32,117 nucleotides of DNA from NCBI GenBank assembly GCA_964511535.1, contig CAZEFW010000104.1, forward strand, positions 1 through 32,117, read 5' to 3'. Positions within the stretch are counted from its first letter, which is position 1, and the number at the start of each line of letters is the position of its first letter. The position numbers and the translations under genes are program-made. Of the stretch, positions 14,804-23,600 are shown piece by piece. The notes under the pieces were generated by a model that was not told the DNA's origin, searched no databases, and saw nothing but the letters and a program-made list of their open reading frames with translations. Origin of the DNA: CAZCFB01 sp964511535. Its GTDB lineage: Bacteria > Myxococcota_A > Polyangia > GCA-2747355 > CAZCFB01.

Positions 14804-16186
14804 TCACGGATTTCGGCAGGTGTGGTACAGCGCGCCGGTGACGGTGCCGTAGGTGATATGGACCTGGCGTGTCTTCTGATCCACCACCACGTGGGTGCGA
14901 GGGTGCATATTGTCCAGGCGCAGGCCGCGGCTCGGCTCCCACACCAGGCCCTTCTGGCGCGTCCACATCAGCCGGCGCTGGCTGCCGCTATTCTTGGCCA
15001 GCCAGACCACGTGCGCCTGGCCGCTGGCGTCCAGGGCGATGGAGACCGAGTACGGGTTGGTCAGGTTGGCCCCGGGGATGGGGGTCTTGTTGCTCAGCCC
15101 CTGCGCGCCAGGGTTCCAGCTGGCCACCATGAGCTGCCCGTCGTAGCTGCTGGTGGTCTCCACGAACGCCACCCAGATCTTGTCCGAGCTCCCGGCGGCG
15201 ATGGCCATGGGGGCGAGGAATTGCCCACCCTTGTGCGAGTAGAAACCTTCCTTCTTGGTTCCAGCTAGCCGGTCGGACCAGAGGTCCCAGCTCTTGCCGT
15301 TGGAGACCACGCCGGCCACCCGGTAGGACCCGGTGGAGACCCGCACCTCGCTGGGCATCAGGGTGGCGGTCTTGCTGAAGGCCCTGACCGAGGGGTACTT
15401 GTAGCCGCCACCGAACGGGGAGGCCGAGACGATCTTCCAGAACGTATTGACGCTGTCGTAGACCGCGGCGCCGAGGTTGATCCTGGCGCCGGAGGCGCTG
15501 ACATCCACGGACGCGATGGCGGCTGTGATCACCGAGGCCGAGAGCCACTTGGTCGTCCCGGCCTTTCGGTAATAGTGGTGAAGGAAGTGGTCCTTGCTCC
15601 CGCCGGAGAGGTTCAATCGCGCGGCCAGGTGCATTGTGCCCGCGTTGTCCGCGGCCGAGGCCAGCCCGGTCACCGGCCCGCTGGTCACGATGGTCTTGTT
15701 CCACCCGCTCCCCCTGACGGCCTGGTACACCGCCCCGGCGCTGGTGGCGTAGAACACATGGGGGTTGCCCGCGCCGTCAAGGGCAGCGGAGAAGCTGCGC
15801 GCGGCGGTCTCGAAGGTCGCGCCCACCGGGTAGTCGTAGTTGCACGCCTTGGCCGTGGTTCCCTTGTCCGGAGCAGGCGGCTTGCCGTCCTTCTTAACGC
15901 CGCCCCTGTCCTGCTTGGCGCCGCCCCTGTCCTGCTTGCCCGGCTTCTGGTCCTTGCCCTGGCCCTGGTCCTTGTTGCCCCCGCCGCCGCACTGGCCCCG
16001 GGGCAAGCACACATCGGCCCCCTTGCGCGGGCAGCACTGGTACCCCTCGGGGCAGGTCTTCGGCGCCTTCTCGCAGGAGAAGCCTCCGGCTCCCTCCAGG
16101 CTCGGGCTGTAGCAGGCAGGCGAGAAAGAGAAGATCAGCGTTGCCGCCAGGATGGCGCCCCCCTGGACGAATGCGCTGCGGACCAC
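14804..16186 (-). CDS. Tandem surface lipoprotein paralogue 1 (Cys-knot plus propeller-like body)
   Basis: 460 residues, GTG start, with GAGG about 10 bases upstream. A signal peptide ends in FSPAC (Cys25, probable lipidation), followed at once by the family signature CYSPSLEGAGGF. Six cysteines follow within about 30 residues (38, 45, 51, 52, 60, 66; pattern C-x6-C-x5-CC-x7-C-x5-C), likely three disulfides. Next is a Lys/Asp/Gln/Gly linker with repeated QDRGG units, then a single Cys115, then a ~340-residue body with recurrent DGAGNPHVFY / DASGQAHVVW units typical of beta-propeller blades. The protein closes with LYHTCRNP; Cys457 may pair with Cys115 to staple the propeller. Cell-surface ligand binding is inferred; no enzyme motif is seen. 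It is the last of the four tandem paralogues. Confidence 0.82.
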   Translation of the reverse strand: MVRSAFVQGGAILAATLIFSFSPACYSPSLEGAGGFSCEKAPKTCPEGYQCCPRKGADVCLPRGQCGGGGNKDQGQGKDQKPGKQDRGGAKQDRGGVKKDGKPPAPDKGTTAKACNYDYPVGATFETAARSFSAALDGAGNPHVFYATSAGAVYQAVRGSGWNKTIVTSGPVTGLASAADNAGTMHLAARLNLSGGSKDHFLHHYYRKAGTTKWLSASVITAAIASVDVSASGARINLGAAVYDSVNTFWKIVSASPFGGGYKYPSVRAFSKTATLMPSEVRVSTGSYRVAGVVSNGKSWDLWSDRLAGTKKEGFYSHKGGQFLAPMAIAAGSSDKIWVAFVETTSSYDGQLMVASWNPGAQGLSNKTPIPGANLTNPYSVSIALDASGQAHVVWLAKNSGSQRRLMWTRQKGLVWEPSRGLRLDNMHPRTHVVVDQKTRQVHITYGTVTGALYHTCRNP

Positions 16187-16241
16187 GATGAAAATACCTC
16201 GATTGCAAAATTACACCAGCGAGGTGGAAAAGACTACCCGC

Positions 16242-17660
16242 TCACGGCGTCATGCAGGCGTGGTACAGCGCGCCCTGGTTGGTGGCCAGGGTGATGTGGG
16301 CGTTGCCCGAACCGGGCGCCACGACGATATGCGTGCGCGGGTTGAGCGCCTTGTTGCTCAGGATGAACTGCGGCTTGGCCCAGCCGGTGGCCGTCTTGCG
16401 TAGCCAGCGCGCCGTGAAGACGTTGCTGGCGTACTCCATGAACGCCACATAAGGCAGGCCGGCGCTGTCCAGGGCGATGCTGGGCGACTTGCCCGCGATG
16501 GTCTTGCCCAGGTTCATCTTGGCCCAGCTGCTCATGTTCGTGGCACCCGGTTGAACCTTGGCGATGTACAGATCGCCGCCGATGGAGCTGCTGTTCTTGA
16601 CGTACAACACCCAGGCCGTGCCGTTGTCGTCCATGGCCAGGTTCATGGGCACCCTGTACTTGGTCCCAGGGACCTTGAACCCCGCCTGGGTGCTGGCGCT
16701 GCCGCCGATCACCTTGGACATCACCTGCCAGCTGGCCTTTTGGTACGCGCTCGCGATGACCCGGGTCTTTCCTGCCGAGATGCGCGGCTCGCCCCAGTCA
16801 GCGGTGCCGCTAGCCGTGTAGATCGTACCGAAGCTGTAGTTCGGCGCCGTCCCCTTGAGGGTGGCGATCTTCCAGAAGTCGGCGCTGCCTGTCCCGCCCT
16901 GGGCCGAGGTGATGTAGTGCAGCGACGGGGAGGTGCTCAGGTCCACCACCTCTCCGATGGGGGAGGTTATCACGGACTTGTTGGTCCAGTGCTTGCCCCC
17001 CACCGGCAGCACCGAATGGTACAGGTATCGGTAGTTCGAACCGGACGGCTGGACCCGCATGGCCACGTGGAAGTTGCCCGCGCTGTCCGCCGCCGCCGAG
17101 AGGCTGGTAGCCGGCCCCGGCGCCACCGCGGCGGTGGTCCACTTGGCGTCCAGGTACACCTGCTTGACGTCCTTCTTCTTGTCGATGAAGAACACATGCG
17201 GCACGCCCGCCTTGTCCAGCAGCGCCGCGGCGTTGCGGCTGGAGGTGTCGTACTGAGAGCTGACGGGGGTCTTGTAGCCGCATACCTTGGCCGGCCCCCC
17301 CTTGTCCTGAGGGTGCGCCTTGGTGTCAGGCTTGAGCTTGATGTCCTTGCCCGGCGCCCGGTCCTTGCCTGGGGTCTTGTCGGCCACGGGACCGCGATCC
17401 TTCTTGCCCTGGTCCTCGCCCTTGCCCTGGTCCTCGCCCTTGCCCTGGTCCTGCTTACCGCCGCCGCACTGCCCCGCTGGCAGGCACACATCTTTGCCGG
17501 CCCGCGGGCAGCACTGGTACCCCTCGGGGCAGGACTTGGGCGCCCTCTCGCAGGTAAACCCGCCGACGCCATCCAGGCCAGGACTGTAGCAGGCGCCCAG
17601 CAGCGCCAGCGTCATCCCCACGGCCGTCATGGAGGCCATGCCCCGCGCCCCGCCGCTCAT
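16242..17660 (-). CDS. Tandem surface lipoprotein paralogue 2
   Basis: 472 residues from the ATG at 17660. The open frame runs 46 codons further up, but those codons lie inside the upstream paralogue; the chosen ATG overlaps that gene's stop as ATGA. A good lipobox, LGAC (Cys24), is followed by the family signature CYSPGLDGVGGF and the six-Cys module ending GQC near residue 65. Then comes a linker with a repeated GEDQGK unit, the single Cys of KVCGY, and a propeller-like body with DKAGVPHVFF, DDNGTAWVLY and DSAGLPYVAF blade motifs. The C-terminus is LYHACMTP. It shares domain order with the three neighbours while the linker differs freely in length and repeat unit. The overlap indicates co-translation with paralogue 3. 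Surface location is inferred. Confidence 0.82.
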   Translation of the reverse strand: MSGGARGMASMTAVGMTLALLGACYSPGLDGVGGFTCERAPKSCPEGYQCCPRAGKDVCLPAGQCGGGKQDQGKGEDQGKGEDQGKKDRGPVADKTPGKDRAPGKDIKLKPDTKAHPQDKGGPAKVCGYKTPVSSQYDTSSRNAAALLDKAGVPHVFFIDKKKDVKQVYLDAKWTTAAVAPGPATSLSAAADSAGNFHVAMRVQPSGSNYRYLYHSVLPVGGKHWTNKSVITSPIGEVVDLSTSPSLHYITSAQGGTGSADFWKIATLKGTAPNYSFGTIYTASGTADWGEPRISAGKTRVIASAYQKASWQVMSKVIGGSASTQAGFKVPGTKYRVPMNLAMDDNGTAWVLYVKNSSSIGGDLYIAKVQPGATNMSSWAKMNLGKTIAGKSPSIALDSAGLPYVAFMEYASNVFTARWLRKTATGWAKPQFILSNKALNPRTHIVVAPGSGNAHITLATNQGALYHACMTP

Positions 17661-19062
17661 GGCTTGCACATGGCGTGGTACAGCTTGCCGCTGGTGAGAG
17701 GAAAAGAGATGTGCGCGTTGCCCGAAGTGGGGGCCACCGCCAGGTGGGTGCGGGTGCCAAAGGACTTGTTGCTGGCCACGTGATGCGGGCCGGTCCACTT
17801 GGATCCGCTGGGCTTGCGCGACCAGCGCACCGAGTGGGTGCCCGTCGAGGTCCGGTCGATCCAGGCCACGTAGGGAGCGCCGCCGCTGTCCAGCGCGACG
17901 CTCACCGAGCGACCGGTGACCGTGTAAGGGGACTTGAGCTGGATCTTGTTGGTCAGCTTGGTGCCCTTCTCGGGCAGCTCGGCCACCAGCAGCTTGCCGC
18001 CGATGGTGGACCCGGTGTCGTACTGCACATAGGCCACCCAGGCGTTGCCGAGGTCGTCCATGGCCACGCTCATGGGCGCGATGTTCTTGCCGGTGGTGAC
18101 GGTGAAGGATTGCAGGTTTAGTGGGGTCGTGTGGTTCTGGGCCGTGACCTTCCAGCTGTGGGCGTGAACACGGAGGAGATCCAGCGAGTCTTGCCCGAGG
18201 CGATGCGGGGCATGTCGTAGATGTTCTTCGCCGTCATGCTGTGGACATTATTGTAAGTGAATGGCGCCCAGCTCCCCTTGACGGTGGTCACACGCCAGAA
18301 GGGGGTCGAACCGGAATACTGCGCGGAGGTGATGAGGTCCAGTACAGGACCGGTGGCCACGTCCACCTCCCTGGAGATGGTTTCCTTGAACACCTTCGAT
18401 CCCTTGAACGCAGAGACGCTCGAGGCACGCACCATGTGCATCAGGTACCGGTCCAGATCGCTCGGTTTCTGTTTGTAGGAGACCACCATGTGCACGGCTC
18501 CGTTGGTCTCCCGGGCCACCGCAAGGCCGGTGCCGTGCCAGCCGAAGATGGGCGCCGGCTTCCACTTGGCCTTGCGCGAGGTGGCGTTGACCACCCCCGC
18601 CTTGGTGATGAAAAACACCTCCGGATTCCCCGCCGCGTCAACCAGGGCCGAGAAGGTGCGCCCGGTCTTGTCCAGGTCCTGCGAGGCGATCTCCATGTAG
18701 GCGCACGGCCCGGTCGTCCCCCCGGCGTCCTTCTTCGGTGTGTACTTGTCCGCCACCACCCCCTTATCCTTCTTGCCGCCCCCCTTGTCCTTTTTCGATT
18801 GCGACTGATCGGGCTTCTTTCCCCGGTCCAGGCCCTTGCCCTGATCCTTGCCTTGGCCCTGGTCCGTGCCCTTGCCCTGGTCCTGCGTGCCCCCGCCGCA
18901 CTGCCCTGCCGGCAGGCACACGTCATCGCCCGGCCGCGGGCAGCACTGGTACCCCTCTGGGCACACCTTGCCCTTCTGGCAGATGAACCCGCCAGGACCG
19001 TCGAAGCTCGGGTTGTAGCAGCCGTGGGCCAGGACCAGCGCCACGACGAGGACCGCTCGCAT
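17657..19062 (-). CDS. Tandem surface lipoprotein paralogue 3, split by a one-base frameshift
   Basis: Two open frames (18118-19068 and 17657-18073) together make one paralogue. The first reads correctly from the lipobox AHGC, signature CYNPSFDGPGGF, the six-Cys module, a Lys/Gln/Gly linker and about half the propeller, up to GKTRWISSVFTP, then goes out of frame and stops. The other frame continues the homology as HSWKVTAQNHTTP and on through MSVAMDDLGNAWVAY to the C-terminal LYHAMCKP. Restoring one C in the CCC run near 18158-18160 (CCCC) joins them. A sequencing or assembly error is more likely than a true pseudogene, because both halves are well conserved and an error-rich gap lies 1.7 kb away. 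Three ATGs stand in a row at the start; the third (19062) has GAGGAG at the best spacing. Confidence 0.78.
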
Positions 19063-19128
19063 CATCATCTCCTCACGCTCCGCAAAAGGTATACCCCGGG
19101 GGGAATGCCCGGGCCACCCGGGCGCGGG

Positions 19129-20550
19129 TCAGGGCCGCCGGCAGGCGTGGTGCAGGGTGTTCTGGGAGGTGCCGTAGGTGATGTGGGCGTGGCCTGTGGT
19201 GCGGGACACGGTCAGGTGGGTCAACTGGAACAGGGTCGTGTCGACGATGATCTTGGCGGCCTGCCAGACCTTGCCCTTGCGATGACTCCACCTCAGCTGC
19301 CGCTTGCCCACTGTGGCAAGCCCCTGCTGCCAGGTCACATGCGGCTGGCCCTTGGCGTCCACGGCGATGGCCACGGAGTTGGGATCCACGATGTCTGCTC
19401 CCACCAGCGGGGTCTTGTTTTGCAGCGCGCTCTTGCCCTTGATGAACTCCGCCACCATCAGCTTGCCGGCCGTGGGCGTGGCGGCATCCACCCAGGCCAC
19501 CCAGGAGGAGTCGCCGGGGCCGGTGGCGATGGCCATGGGCGTGGTGTACTTGCTGCCGGTCTCCTTGATCGTCTCGGACTTGGGCTTCGCAGCGTGATCT
19601 CCAGCCCACAGGCGCCAGCCGGCGTTGGTGGCCATCGCAAGGGCCACGCGCCTGGGACCTGACGAGAGCCGCACATCTCGGTAGGTCAGGCCGGAGCTGC
19701 TGATGTAGTGCGAGTCGTAGTTGAACGGGTACCCGCTGCCCACGGTCTTGAGGATGCGGAACGCGTTCGACCCGGTGCCGGTGACCAGGGCGAAGTAGGT
19801 GGTGCCTGGCCCGGCGCTGATGTCCATGTATGGGCTGGCCCCCGCCGGGGGGGGGGGGCCCGCGGGGCCCCCCCCCCCCCCGCCGCCCCCCCGCCGCGGG
19901 CCGANNNNNNNNNNCGCGGCGGCCCTTGTCGGGGCGGCCCCGGGCGGGGCGGGCGCGGCCGGGCCCGCCGGCCACGCCGTGGCCAGAGCGGCCCGGGTGA
20001 AGTGATGCAGGTATGCATAGTTGGACCCCTTGGGGAGGATTCGCAGGGCCAGGTGCAGGTTATCGTTGCTGTCAACGGCAGCAGCCAGGGCGGTGGTGGG
20101 GCCCGAGTTGACGACGCGCGCCTGCCAGGTCTTCTGGTTGGGATCCCGGGTTGAGAGAAAGATCGACCCGACCTTGTTCACGTGAAAGACATGCGGCGCC
20201 CCCGACGCCAGCACAACCGACGCGAAGTTCAGGCCGGTGGTCTTGAACTCGGTGTACACCTGCTCGTTGTAATTGCATGGGCCGCTGACGCCGCCCCCGT
20301 CGACCTGGGCCCCTTGCTCGGCGGGGACCTTCTGGTCCGGCACCCCGGCCTCCTTCCCGACGCCATCGCACTGCCCCGTCGGGTGGCAGGTGTTGCCCCC
20401 TGCCCCCTTGCAGCAGCTGTAGCCCTCGGGGCACTGCTCTCCCCCCGTGTTGCACCTGAACCCTCCAGGGCCGTCGAAGCTCGGGTTGTAGCACCCCTGG
20501 CTTAGCGTCAGGGCGAGAGCCGGCAACAGGCAGCGCGTGATCCATCTCAT
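19129..20550 (-). CDS. Tandem surface lipoprotein paralogue 4 (interrupted by assembly gap)
   Basis: About 473 codons including unknown ones. Signal peptide with SQGC (Cys20), signature CYNPSFDGPGGF, the six-Cys module (here CCKGAGGNTC...GQC), and the shortest linker of the family, without the KDQG repeats. The post-linker Cys (GPCNYNEQV) begins the propeller-like body. Clean sequence resumes as PYMDISAGPGTTY and runs to LHHACRRP. Between them lie ten Ns and about 100 bases of extreme G/C runs that translate into Pro/Gly/Ala nonsense not seen in the paralogues, so roughly 40 residues around the gap cannot be trusted. The frame is open across the gap only as drawn; the true length there is unknown. 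It is the first gene of the tandem set, divergent from mfd. Confidence 0.75.
   Translation of the reverse strand: MRWITRCLLPALALTLSQGCYNPSFDGPGGFRCNTGGEQCPEGYSCCKGAGGNTCHPTGQCDGVGKEAGVPDQKVPAEQGAQVDGGGVSGPCNYNEQVYTEFKTTGLNFASVVLASGAPHVFHVNKVGSIFLSTRDPNQKTWQARVVNSGPTTALAAAVDSNDNLHLALRILPKGSNYAYLHHFTRAALATAWPAGPAAPAPPGAAPTRAAAXXXXGPRRGGGGGGGGPAGPPPPAGASPYMDISAGPGTTYFALVTGTGSNAFRILKTVGSGYPFNYDSHYISSSGLTYRDVRLSSGPRRVALAMATNAGWRLWAGDHAAKPKSETIKETGSKYTTPMAIATGPGDSSWVAWVDAATPTAGKLMVAEFIKGKSALQNKTPLVGADIVDPNSVAIAVDAKGQPHVTWQQGLATVGKRQLRWSHRKGKVWQAAKIIVDTTLFQLTHLTVSRTTGHAHITYGTSQNTLHHACRRP
19840..19970. other. Assembly gap with G/C homopolymer artefact flanks
   Basis: Ten Ns at 19905-19914 are flanked by a run of 12 G (19847-19858) and a run of 14 C (19868-19881), and by almost pure G/C sequence to about 19970. 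The paralogous genes show normal coding sequence at the equivalent place. This looks like low-quality read ends joined by a scaffold gap rather than biological sequence. Confidence 0.85.
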
Positions 20551-20606
20551 GCCGCCGATGATAACCCCGGCGCGGTGTCCCGGGCCACAGCCGACCCCAT
20601 AACCCG

Positions 20607-20637
20607 TTGCGCCCCGCGCTCATCCCTGGTTCATTAT
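20607..20637 (+). promoter_or_regulatory. Candidate mfd promoter, possibly giving a leaderless mRNA
   Basis: TTGCGC at 20607-20612 and TTCATT or CATTAT at 20630-20637 could form -35 and -10 boxes with a 17-19 bp spacer. Transcription would then begin within a few bases of the mfd ATG, which has no ribosome site. The call rests on weak box matches only. Confidence 0.3.
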
Positions 20638-20644
20638 TGCCCCC

Positions 20645-23600
20645 ATGGCCCCCGCAGCCTCACCCGATCAGGAGATCCTCCGCCGCCTGAAGGACGGCTG
20701 GCGCCGGGTGGTGCTGGCCGGCCAGGTCCAGGGCGGCTACCTGGCCCTGCTGCTGGCCCGGGTTGCCTGCCACGACGAGGTCCCGGGTCCGCTGGTTGTG
20801 GTGACCCCCGACGCCGCCAGCGCCCGCCAGCTCACGCGCGACCTGTGCTTCTTTTTGGGCGACGGTCCCGAGCACCCCACCATGCGCCTGCCCCGGGCGG
20901 TGGAGCTGCCGGCTGTGGAGACCTCTCCCTACAGCGAGAGCTCCTTCGACCGCGCCGCCATGATGCAGCGGCTGGGCGCGCTGTTCCGGGCGAGCCAGGG
21001 TGACGCGGGTCGGGTGGTGGTGACCTGCGCCGCCGCCCTGCGCGCGCGCGCCATGCCCACCGAGAGCTTCTCCGGCCTGTGCGACCTGGTGGCCGCCGAG
21101 GAGGAGCTCGACCGCGACGACTTCGTGGCCCGCCTGCTCGCGTGCGGATACCAGCGCGTGCAGGTTGTGGAGGATCCCGGCACCTTCGCCGTGCGGGGCG
21201 GCATCCTCGACCTGTTCCCGCCGCTGTTTCGCTTCCCGGCGCGGCTGGAGTTCTACGCCGACTGGGTGGAGACGATCCGCCTGTTCGACCCAGGCTCCCA
21301 GCGCACCATGCGCGAGGTGCCCGAGGTGGTGATCCACCCGATCAGGGAGACCGTGCGCACCGGCCGCGCCGACCTGCGGCGCGCCATCCTCGACGCGGCG
21401 GACGCGGTCAACCACCCCTCCTCCCGCACCCGCGCGCTGCTGGAGGAGCTGAACCAGGGCAGGGAGTTCTTCGGCGTCGAGGCGCTGACCCCCGCCTTCC
21501 ACCCCGAGATGGTGCCGGTGTGGCGCTACCTGCCCGAGGACGCCCCCCGGGTGCTGGTGGATCCCGACGGCATCCGGGCGGCCCTGGCCGAGGGGGACGA
21601 GCGCGCCGCCGCCGCCCACCAGGCCCGCCTGGACCAGGGGCTGCTTACCTTCGCGCCCGAGCAGTTCTACGTGGCGCGCAAGGAGGTGCAGGAGCACCTG
21701 TCCGGCGCGAGCCGGGTGGAGGTGCCGGCGGCGTTGTCGTCCGAGGACGGCGCGGACGCCGTGATCGGCCTGGCCCGGGACAACGCCGATCTGGTGGCCG
21801 AGCTGGCCCGGGCGCGCAGCCAGAAGGGCGAGGCGATCCTGGGGGCGCTGGCCGCGCGGGTGAACCGCTGGGTCGGCGAGGCCCGGCCGGTGGTGGTGGC
21901 CGCCGGCGGGCGCGGGCAGGCCGACCGCCTCGAGGCCCTGCTGCGGGGGCACAACCTGAACCCGGCCCTGGAGGACGAGCTGCAATCCATCGCCCCGCGG
22001 CTGCTCCAGGGGGAGGCGGCGGTCCGGGCCGGGCTCACGGTGAGCGCCGGCAGCCTGGGCAAGGGCTTCCGCATCCCGGGCGGCCCGGTGCTGCTGTCGG
22101 AGGCCGAGATCTTCGGCCCCCGGGCGCGCCGCGCCCCTGCACGCAAGATGGCGGGCCCCGGGCTGGGGGACCTGCGCCACCTCAAGGAGGGGGACTTCGT
22201 GGTGCACGCCGCCCACGGCGTGGCCCGCTACCTCGGGCTGGTGAAGCTGGACATTAGCGGCGTGGCAGCGGACTTCCTGCACCTCGCCTTCGCCGGAGAA
22301 GACAAGCTCTACCTGCCGGTCTACCGCATGAGCCAGGTGCAGCGGTACAGCGGCGGCGCCGAGGGCGCCGAGCCGAAGCTGGACCGCCTCGGCGGGGTCA
22401 CCTGGGACAAGAAGACGCGCAAGGTCAAAAAGGAGGTGCGCGCCCTGGCCGAGGAGCTGCTGCAGCTCTACGCCCAGCGCGCCGCCCTGGAGGGCCACGC
22501 CTACCCGGCCCCCGACGCGGTGTACGGCGAGTTCGAGGCCACCTTCCCCTTCACCGAGACAGACGATCAGGCCCGGGCCATCGAGGATGTCACCGGAGAC
22601 CTGGTCTCGCCGCGCCCCATGGACCGGCTGGTGTGCGGCGACGTGGGCTTCGGCAAGACCGAGGTCGCCCTGCGCGCCGCGTTTTTGGCCGCCATGAGTG
22701 GCCGCCAGGTGGCGGTGCTGGCCCCCACCACCGTGCTGGTGGAGCAGCACCTGCGCTCCTTCGCCGATCGCCTGGGGCCCTACCCGCTGCGGGTGGAGTC
22801 GGTCAGCCGCTTTCGCTCCACCAAGGAGCTGCGCAAGGTGGCCGAGGGCCTCGCCTCGGGGCAGGTGGACGTGGTGGTGGGCACCCACCGGCTCCTCTCC
22901 TCCGACATGCGCTTCCGGGACCTCGGCCTGCTGATCATCGACGAGGAGCAGCGCTTCGGCGTGGCCCACAAGGAGAAGCTGAAGAAGCTGCGCACCCAGG
23001 TGGACGTGCTGACGCTCACCGCCACGCCGATCCCCCGCACGCTGCAGATGGGCATGGTGGGCATGCGCGAGATCTCGGTCATCTCCACCCCCCCGGTGGA
23101 CCGGCTGGCCATCCGCACCTTCGTCAGCCGCTACGACGACAACCAGGTTGCCGAGGGGATCCGCAAGGAGCTGGACCGCGGCGGGCAGGTGTTCTTCGTG
23201 CACAACCGGGTGCAGTCCATCGACGAGTGGGCGGCGCGGGTCCACGCGCTGGTGCCCGAGGCGCGGGTGGCGGTGGGCCACGGACAGATGGACGCCCGCC
23301 GGCTGGAGCGGGTCATGGTGGACTTCGTGTCGGGCCGGTACGACATCCTGGTCTGCACCGCCATCATCGAGAGCGGCCTGGACATCCCCCGGGCCAACAC
23401 CATGTTCATCAACCGCGCCGACTGCTTCGGCCTGGGGCAGCTGTACCAGCTGCGCGGCCGCATCGGCCGCGGCCGCCACCGGGCGTTCTGCCACCTGCTG
23501 GTGCCGGGGTTCGAGAAGCTCACCGCCGAAGCCCGCCAGCGCCTGGCGGCCCTGCAGCGCTTCACCGAGCTGGGCAGCGGCTTCTCGGTGGCCAGCCATG

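Noticed and set aside
17657..18073. A separate 138-residue gene
   Set aside because: It is the second half of lipoprotein paralogue 3, displaced by a one-base shift; it has no ribosome site, and its internal Met aligns to a mid-propeller position in the paralogues.
18140..18175. Programmed ribosomal frameshift in paralogue 3
   Set aside because: No slippery heptamer or downstream stimulatory structure is evident, and the paralogues read straight through the same place.
20660..23599. A 979-codon minus-strand open frame inside mfd
   Set aside because: Pure antisense shadow of a fully conserved mfd; no family pattern.
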